Assembly: GCF_008630495.1 (NCBI RefSeq) | Contig: NZ_VWOJ01000002.1 | Span: 511,001-575,000, forward strand | Length of the DNA: 64,000 bases | Source: Alkalicaulis satelles | Lineage (GTDB): Bacteria; Pseudomonadota; Alphaproteobacteria; Caulobacterales; Maricaulaceae | Direction: 5' to 3' | In this document: positions 59,459 through 64,000 of the stretch, piece by piece | Position numbering within the stretch: position 1 is the stretch's first letter | Layout of the letters: each line of letters starts with the position of its first letter | The notes under the pieces: generated by a model | What the model was told of the DNA's origin: nothing | Database searches by the model: none | What the model saw: the letters and a program-made list of their open reading frames with translations, nothing else | Translations under genes and position numbers: made by a program

Positions 59459-60520
59459 TCAGCGTGAGGCGAGCAGCCGACCGACGACGCGGGCGGTGTA
59501 ATCGACCAGCGGGATCACCCGGGCATAGTTCAGCCGGGTGGGGCCGATGACGCCGATGGCGCCGATGATGCGATTATCGCGATTGCGGTAGGGCGCCACG
59601 ATGACGCTGGAGCCCGACAGCGAAAAGAGCGGGTTTTCCGAGCCGATGAACAGGCGCACGCCCTGGCCGTTGCGCGCCTCGTCCAGCAGGGCCAGCAGCC
59701 CCTCCTTGCGCTCGATATCCTCAAACAGCATGCGGATGCGTTCGAGATCGCCCGCCGCCTCCACCGATTCCAGCAGGCGCGCCTGGCCGCGCACGATCAG
59801 CTGGCGGGTTTCCGGCCCGCTCCAGTCGGCCACGCCCTGCTCCACCAGTTCGGCGGCCGCCTCGTCCAGCTGGGCGCGGCGCTCGGCGATCTCGGTCTGG
59901 ATCTCGGCCAGCGCCTCGGCCAGCGTGCGCCCGCGCAGGCGCGCGGAGAGATAATTGCCCGCCTCGATCAGGGCTGCGGGCGGCAGGCCGGACGGCGCGC
60001 GCATCAGCCGGTTCTCCACCGACCCGCCCTCGCTCACCAGCACCGCCAGCACCTCGCCCGGCGCCAGGGTGACGAATTCCACATGGCGCAAAGGCGCCTC
60101 GCTGGCGGGCGAGGCCACCAGACCTGCGCCGCCGGCGAGCCCGGACAGAAGCGTTGAGGCCTCGCCCAGCACGTCCTCGGTGCGCCGGCCTGCCGCGGCC
60201 ACGCGCTCGTCAATCTCGCGCCGGTCGTCGGAATCGAGATCGCCAATCTGCAGCAACCCGTCCACGAACAAGCGCAGGCCTGCATGGGTGGGCATGCGCC
60301 CCGCCGAGGCGTGGGGCGCGGTCAGCAGCCCTGCCGAGGCCAGATCGGCCATGGTGTTGCGGATAGAGGCCGGCGAAAGCGTGAAAGCGCCCTTGCGCGA
60401 CAGGGTGCGCGAACCCACCGGCTCGCCGGTGTCCAGATAGGTCTCCACCAGCTCGCGGAACACGTCGCGCGAGCGCGCATCAAGCTCGGCAAGACTGGGC
60501 AGACGGACCGGATCGCTCAT
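59459..60520 (-). CDS. hrcA: Heat-inducible transcription repressor HrcA
   Basis: A 353-aa repressor that binds CIRCE operators. N-terminal winged helix ([26 protein letters not shown]), HrcA GAF-like core and the C-terminal helix. ATG 60520 ([15 protein letters not shown]) is chosen over an in-frame TTG at 60529. No CIRCE element (TTAGCACTC-N9-GAGTGCTAA) was seen in this window; groESL, its usual target, is not here. Confidence 0.94.
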   Translation of the reverse strand: MSDPVRLPSLAELDARSRDVFRELVETYLDTGEPVGSRTLSRKGAFTLSPASIRNTMADLASAGLLTAPHASAGRMPTHAGLRLFVDGLLQIGDLDSDDRREIDERVAAAGRRTEDVLGEASTLLSGLAGGAGLVASPASEAPLRHVEFVTLAPGEVLAVLVSEGGSVENRLMRAPSGLPPAALIEAGNYLSARLRGRTLAEALAEIQTEIAERRAQLDEAAAELVEQGVADWSGPETRQLIVRGQARLLESVEAAGDLERIRMLFEDIERKEGLLALLDEARNGQGVRLFIGSENPLFSLSGSSVIVAPYRNRDNRIIGAIGVIGPTRLNYARVIPLVDYTARVVGRLLASR

Positions 60521-60581
60521 CACATTCAAGAGTTAGGGCCTTGCGCGCGCCAGCGCAATCGCCCGGCGAACACCCCTGGCT

Positions 60582-63356
60582 TTAATGCGCCTGGCCCCAG
60601 GTGGCGGCCGCGCGCGCATCCACATCCAGCGGCACGGACAGGGATATGACCGGCAAGGGCGCCTGGCTCATGACCTCGCGGGCCAGCGCGATCAGGGCGT
60701 CGGCTTCGTTCTCGGGCGCTTCGAACACCAGCTCGTCATGGACCTGCAACAGCATGCGCGCGCTCAGGCCCGCCTTCGCCATCGCCGCATCCATGCGCGC
60801 CATGGCCCGGCGGATGATGTCGGCGGCGGCCCCCTGTATGGGCGCATTGATGGCCTGGCGCTCGGCGAACTGGCGCATGGACGGGTTCTTGTCGCGTATG
60901 GACGGCAGATGGATGCGCCGCCCGAACAGGGTCTGCACATAGCCGCGCTCGCGCGCCTCGGCTTTCATCGCCTCCATATAATCGGCGATCCCGGGGAACT
61001 TCTTGAAATAGTTGTCGATATAGGTTTTGGCCTCGTCGCGGGAGATGCCCAGATTATTGGCCAGCCCAAAGGCGGAAATGCCGTAGATAATGCCGAAATT
61101 GATGGCCTTGGCGTTGCGCCGCACCATCGGATCCATGCCCTCCAGCGGCACGCCGAACATTTCCGACGCGGTCATGGCGTGAATGTCCTGCCCGGCGCGG
61201 AAGGCGTCTTTGAGCGCCTCCACCCCGGCGATATGGGCCAGCAGGCGCAGCTCGATCTGGGAATAGTCCGCCGCCACGATCACATGGCCGGGCTCAGCCA
61301 CGAAAGCCTCGCGGATCTTGCGCCCCTCCTCGGTGCGGATGGGGATGTTCTGCAGATTGGGGTCGGAGCTCGACAGACGCCCGGTATTGGTGGCCGCCAG
61401 GGCAAAGCTGGTGTGCACCCGCCCCGTCTGGGGATTGATGGCGTCTTTCAAGGCGTCGGCATAGGTGGATTTGAGCTTGGCGAACTGACGCCAGGTCAGA
61501 AGCGCGCGCGGCAGATCATAGCCCTGGGCGGCCAGCTCCTCAAGCACGGCCGCATCGGTGGACCAGGCGCCCGACTTGGTTTTCTTGCCGCCGGGCAGGC
61601 CCATCTCGCCGAACAATATGTCGCCGATCTGCTTGGGGCTGCCCGGATTGAAGCGGGTTCCGGCAGCCTCGAAGGCGGCCTCCTCGGCCTCGGCCATTTT
61701 CTGGGCGAATTCCGACGACAGGCGCGAGAGCTGGGCCACGTCCACCTTGATTCCGCTCAGCTCCATGCGCGCCAGCACGGCCGGCAGGGGCCGCTCAAGC
61801 GTTTCGTAGACGGTGGAGAGCCCTGAGCGCGCCAGCGCCGGCTTGAGGATCTCCCACAGGCGCAAGGTCACGTCGGCGTCTTCGGCGGCGTACTGCGTGG
61901 CGGTCTTGAGATCGATCTCGTCGAACGATTTCTGCGCCTTGCCAGACCCGCACACCTCCTTGAAACTCATGGGCTTGTGGCCGAGATGGCGTTCGGATAG
62001 CGCGTCCATGCCATGCCCGCCGGAAGCGCCCTCCTGCACGTAGGAGAGCAGCATGGTGTCGTCATAGGGCGCGGGGTGGATGTCATGGCGGGCGAACACC
62101 GCCAGATCATATTTGAAATTCTGGCCCAGCTTCAGGATCGCCGGGTCTTCCAAGAGCGGCTTGAGACGGCCCAACGCACTGGCCATATCGATCTGCTCGG
62201 GCCGCCCGCCCCCGTCGGCCAGATCGCCGCCCGAATGGCCCAGCGGGATATAGCAGGCCTCGCCCGGGCGCACCGCCAGCGATACGCCCACCAGGCGCGC
62301 CGCACTCGCCGACAGGGCGTCCGTCTCCACGTCCACCGCCACGACGCGCGCTGCTCGGGCGCGCGCGATCCAGGCGTCCAGCGCCTCCAGGGTCTGAACG
62401 GTCTTGTAGGCGGAGCGATCGATGGGCGCGGTGGCGTCGCCGGTCTCGTCCGCAGGGCCGGCGCCCAGCGCCTCCTCGATCCGGCGCGTCAGGGTGCGAA
62501 ATTCCATGGCCCTGAGGAAGCCCACCAGCCGCTCGCCATCGGGATCGGCGGCGCCAAAACTCTCCAGCGGCGCAGGCGTGGGCGTATCGGCCTTCAAGGT
62601 CACCAGCTGGCGCGACAGCCGGGCGTTCTCAGCGTGTTCGATCAGACTTTCGCGGCGTTTGGGCTGTTTGATCTCTTCGGCGCGCGCCAACAGCGTATCG
62701 AGATCGCCATATTCGGTGATCAGCTGGGCGGCGGTCTTGATCCCGATGCCCGGCACGCCGGGCACATTGTCCACGCTGTCGCCGGCCAGGGCCTGCACAT
62801 CGATGACCTTTTCGGGCGGCACGCCGAATTTCTCGATCACCTCCTCGCGCCCGATGCGGCGTACTTTCATGGGATCGAGCAGGGTCACCTGGTCATTGAC
62901 CAGCTGCATGAGGTCCTTGTCGGAAGACGCAATGGAGACGCGCGCCCCGGCCTCGGCGGCCTGGCGCGCATAGGCGGCGATCAGATCATCGGCCTCATAG
63001 CCCTCCAGCTCGATGCAGGGCAGGTCAAAGGCCCCGGTGGCGTCCCGGATCAGCGCAAATTGCGGCACCAGGTCTTCGGGCGGCTCGGGCCTGTTGGCCT
63101 TGTAGCCGTCATAGAGCGCGTTGCGGAAGGTGACGCCGGAATGGTCGAAAATCACCGCCAGATGGGTCGGCGCATCCTCGCCCTTGAGGTCTTTCAACAG
63201 CTTCCAGACCATGGCGCAAAAGCCCTGCACCGCGCCCACCGGCGCGCCGTCGGAGCGGGTCAGGGCCGGCAGGGCGTGATAGGCGCGGAAGATGAAGCCC
63301 GACCCGTCCACCAGATAGACATGGGACTGGGCGTCAACGGGGCGGGTTACGGCCAT
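60582..63356 (-). CDS. polA: DNA polymerase I PolA
   Basis: A 924-aa polymerase. The 5'-3' nuclease domain (about 1-290) has VYLVDGSGFIFRAYHALP and SIASSDKDLMQLV. The 3'-5' exonuclease domain keeps its acidic residues (VVAVDVETDAL), so proofreading is probably active. Palm motifs are VVAADYSQIELRLLAH, the O-helix region RRNAKAINFGIIYG, and VHDELVFE. It is followed by the hrcA gene, 61 bp further, and preceded by the SOS-regulated small gene. Confidence 0.97.
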   Translation of the reverse strand: MAVTRPVDAQSHVYLVDGSGFIFRAYHALPALTRSDGAPVGAVQGFCAMVWKLLKDLKGEDAPTHLAVIFDHSGVTFRNALYDGYKANRPEPPEDLVPQFALIRDATGAFDLPCIELEGYEADDLIAAYARQAAEAGARVSIASSDKDLMQLVNDQVTLLDPMKVRRIGREEVIEKFGVPPEKVIDVQALAGDSVDNVPGVPGIGIKTAAQLITEYGDLDTLLARAEEIKQPKRRESLIEHAENARLSRQLVTLKADTPTPAPLESFGAADPDGERLVGFLRAMEFRTLTRRIEEALGAGPADETGDATAPIDRSAYKTVQTLEALDAWIARARAARVVAVDVETDALSASAARLVGVSLAVRPGEACYIPLGHSGGDLADGGGRPEQIDMASALGRLKPLLEDPAILKLGQNFKYDLAVFARHDIHPAPYDDTMLLSYVQEGASGGHGMDALSERHLGHKPMSFKEVCGSGKAQKSFDEIDLKTATQYAAEDADVTLRLWEILKPALARSGLSTVYETLERPLPAVLARMELSGIKVDVAQLSRLSSEFAQKMAEAEEAAFEAAGTRFNPGSPKQIGDILFGEMGLPGGKKTKSGAWSTDAAVLEELAAQGYDLPRALLTWRQFAKLKSTYADALKDAINPQTGRVHTSFALAATNTGRLSSSDPNLQNIPIRTEEGRKIREAFVAEPGHVIVAADYSQIELRLLAHIAGVEALKDAFRAGQDIHAMTASEMFGVPLEGMDPMVRRNAKAINFGIIYGISAFGLANNLGISRDEAKTYIDNYFKKFPGIADYMEAMKAEARERGYVQTLFGRRIHLPSIRDKNPSMRQFAERQAINAPIQGAAADIIRRAMARMDAAMAKAGLSARMLLQVHDELVFEAPENEADALIALAREVMSQAPLPVISLSVPLDVDARAAATWGQAH

Positions 63357-63440
63357 GGGAGGGCTCCGGCTGGCGAACAGGGCAGGGACGCCAAGCTAGG
63401 CCCGCCAGCCGGGAGGGGCAATCTGTGCGAGGCAGGCGCG

Positions 63441-63749
63441 TCAGGCGTGAGCGAACAGATCGCCCTGGGGGGCGCGCGCAGGCGCCATGGCCGGCGCAAT
63501 ATCCCGGCGCGGGGTGCGCGACAGGGTGCGCGACGGCGCAGGCGCGATCACCGGCTCGGCGTTCGACAGGGTCAGGCCCAGCTCGCCCGCCTTGGCGCGG
63601 ATGGCGCTGTCGGGCCGGCCCAGGCGCAGGCTGATCAGGCGCACCGGGGCGCCCTTGCGCGCCAGAGCCCGCAATTGCGCCAGATCCTCGCCACGCCAGC
63701 GCTTGCCGGCATTGCGCGCATATCCACCATTCGAAGCGCTGTAAGCCAT
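63441..63749 (-). CDS. SOS-controlled small basic protein
   Basis: 102 aa from ATG 63749, with GGAAGGAG 7 nt upstream. The N-terminal half is basic and helical (KRWRGEDLAQLRALARKGAPVRLIS, then LRLGRPDSAIRAKAGELGL) and resembles a small SANT/GcrA-like or helix-turn-helix DNA-binding module. The C-terminal half is Pro/Ala-rich and ends QGDLFAHA; QGDLF resembles a beta-clamp-binding motif. The promoter carries two LexA boxes (63771-63819). The gene is unnamed to me. A role in DNA-damage response is inferred. Confidence 0.75.
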   Translation of the reverse strand: MAYSASNGGYARNAGKRWRGEDLAQLRALARKGAPVRLISLRLGRPDSAIRAKAGELGLTLSNAEPVIAPAPSRTLSRTPRRDIAPAMAPARAPQGDLFAHA

Positions 63750-63770
63750 GAGTCTGCTCCTTCCAGAACA

Positions 63771-63819
63771 GAACATAGGCGGAACACGCGGCGCTGTCAA
63801 GGATGTTCGGTTAATGTTC
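63771..63819 (-). promoter_or_regulatory. Consensus promoter with two LexA (SOS) boxes
   Basis: Minus strand: TTGACA (63795-63800), 17-bp spacer, TATGTT (63772-63777). Box 1, GTTC-N7-GTTC, at 63771-63785 overlaps the -10 and spacer. Box 2, at 63805-63819, reads GTTC-GGTTAAT-GTTC on the plus strand and lies just upstream of the -35. GTTC-N7-GTTC is the alphaproteobacterial LexA motif. The tight promoter and double operator indicate strong, damage-inducible expression of the 102-aa protein. Confidence 0.82.
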
Positions 63820-63833
63820 CGTTTGCGCGGACT

Positions 63834-64000
63834 CTACCAGCTGCCGGTATTGTCCATGCTGGCCCAGGGCTCGGCGGGCGCCAGATGCTCGCCGCGCTGC
63901 AAAAGCTCGATGGAGATTCCATCCGGGCTGCGCACAAACGCCATATGCCCGTCGCGCGGCGGGCGGTGGATCACATAGCCCAGGGCCTGCAGCCGGGCGC
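63834..64000 (-). CDS. VOC family (glyoxalase-like) protein, partial
   Basis: The C-terminal 55 codons of a gene that continues past the right end of the window. The visible part reads [36 protein letters not shown] and a stop after NTGSW. A Glu in the SIELL strand is the metal ligand typical of VOC/glyoxalase I-like proteins. It may be a lactoylglutathione lyase-like enzyme, but most of the domain is outside the window. Confidence 0.75.
   Translation of the reverse strand, partial: ARLQALGYVIHRPPRDGHMAFVRSPDGISIELLQRGEHLAPAEPWASMDNTGSW

Noticed and set aside
60521-60581. CIRCE operator before hrcA
   Set aside because: No TTAGCACTC or GAGTGCTAA half-site is present.

Overview
The window is high-GC chromosomal DNA with tightly packed genes and overlapping stops and starts. 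It looks like an alphaproteobacterium close to Caulobacterales/Maricaulales (Oceanicaulis, Maricaulis or Glycocaulis type). The reasons are a DUF1013/TrcR regulator, an LsrB/VtlR-like LysR gene, an ELM1-family protein, DnaG lacking zinc ligands, GTTC-N7-GTTC LexA boxes, and the carA / yqeY-dnaG-rpoD and hrcA-grpE / dnaK-dnaJ neighbourhoods. The genus is inferred from gene content only. No rRNA, tRNA or CRISPR array was seen.

Layout. 1-8 kb: DUF1192, PIG3-type quinone oxidoreductase, trcR with a structured leader, zapE with a 31-codon upstream ORF, two tandem paralogous membrane proteins, a GST, folC, and DinB and DUF1499 proteins. 8-17 kb: an ABC exporter pair, a GT4 glycosyltransferase, bifunctional putA, a truncated phytase-like remnant beside cobS, a J-domain protein and BolA. 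17-25 kb: the LysR gene, an FtsX-type ABC pair, DUF547, trxB, a secreted phosphatase-like protein, a 2OG oxygenase, ELM1-like protein and greA. 25-36 kb: carB and carA on the same strand, separated by a solute-binding lipoprotein, a glycosyltransferase-like gene and an S8 protease with 22 consecutive prolines. 36-41.5 kb: yqeY, dnaG, rpoD, then a low-GC cassette. 41.5-53 kb: ArsC, a CitE-like lyase, a pyridoxal-kinase/DUF429 fusion, a beta-lactamase-fold hydrolase, comM, a BON lipoprotein, yraN, an LpoA-like lipoprotein, queG, a GST and dapB. 53-64 kb: dnaJ, dnaK, a possible AUC-start lipoprotein, alkB, a glycine-zipper lipoprotein, grpE, hrcA, polA, an SOS-controlled small protein and a VOC protein cut by the window end.

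Most notable is a 1,253-bp low-GC cassette inserted in the 3' end of rpoD. The last 14 codons of rpoD (stop included) occur twice, 1,253 bp apart, and all seven base differences are synonymous. The element therefore supplies a replacement rpoD end, and the displaced end survives downstream beside arsC. It holds only two overlapping genes, a small basic protein and a TIR/nucleoside-deoxyribosyltransferase-like protein, and no recombinase. About 8 kb away a 1,361-bp segment carries a glycosyltransferase-like gene and is flanked by a perfect 181-bp duplication of the S8 protease gene's 3' end. The two insertions share a gene-end-duplicating pattern.

Regulation that can be read directly: two LexA boxes on a near-consensus promoter of a 102-aa protein next to polA; a LexA box over the -10 of comM; a structured leader with an intrinsic terminator 24 nt before trcR; and a folC-dinB intergenic region readable as an anti-Shine-Dalgarno small RNA on one strand or a 28-codon ORF on the other.
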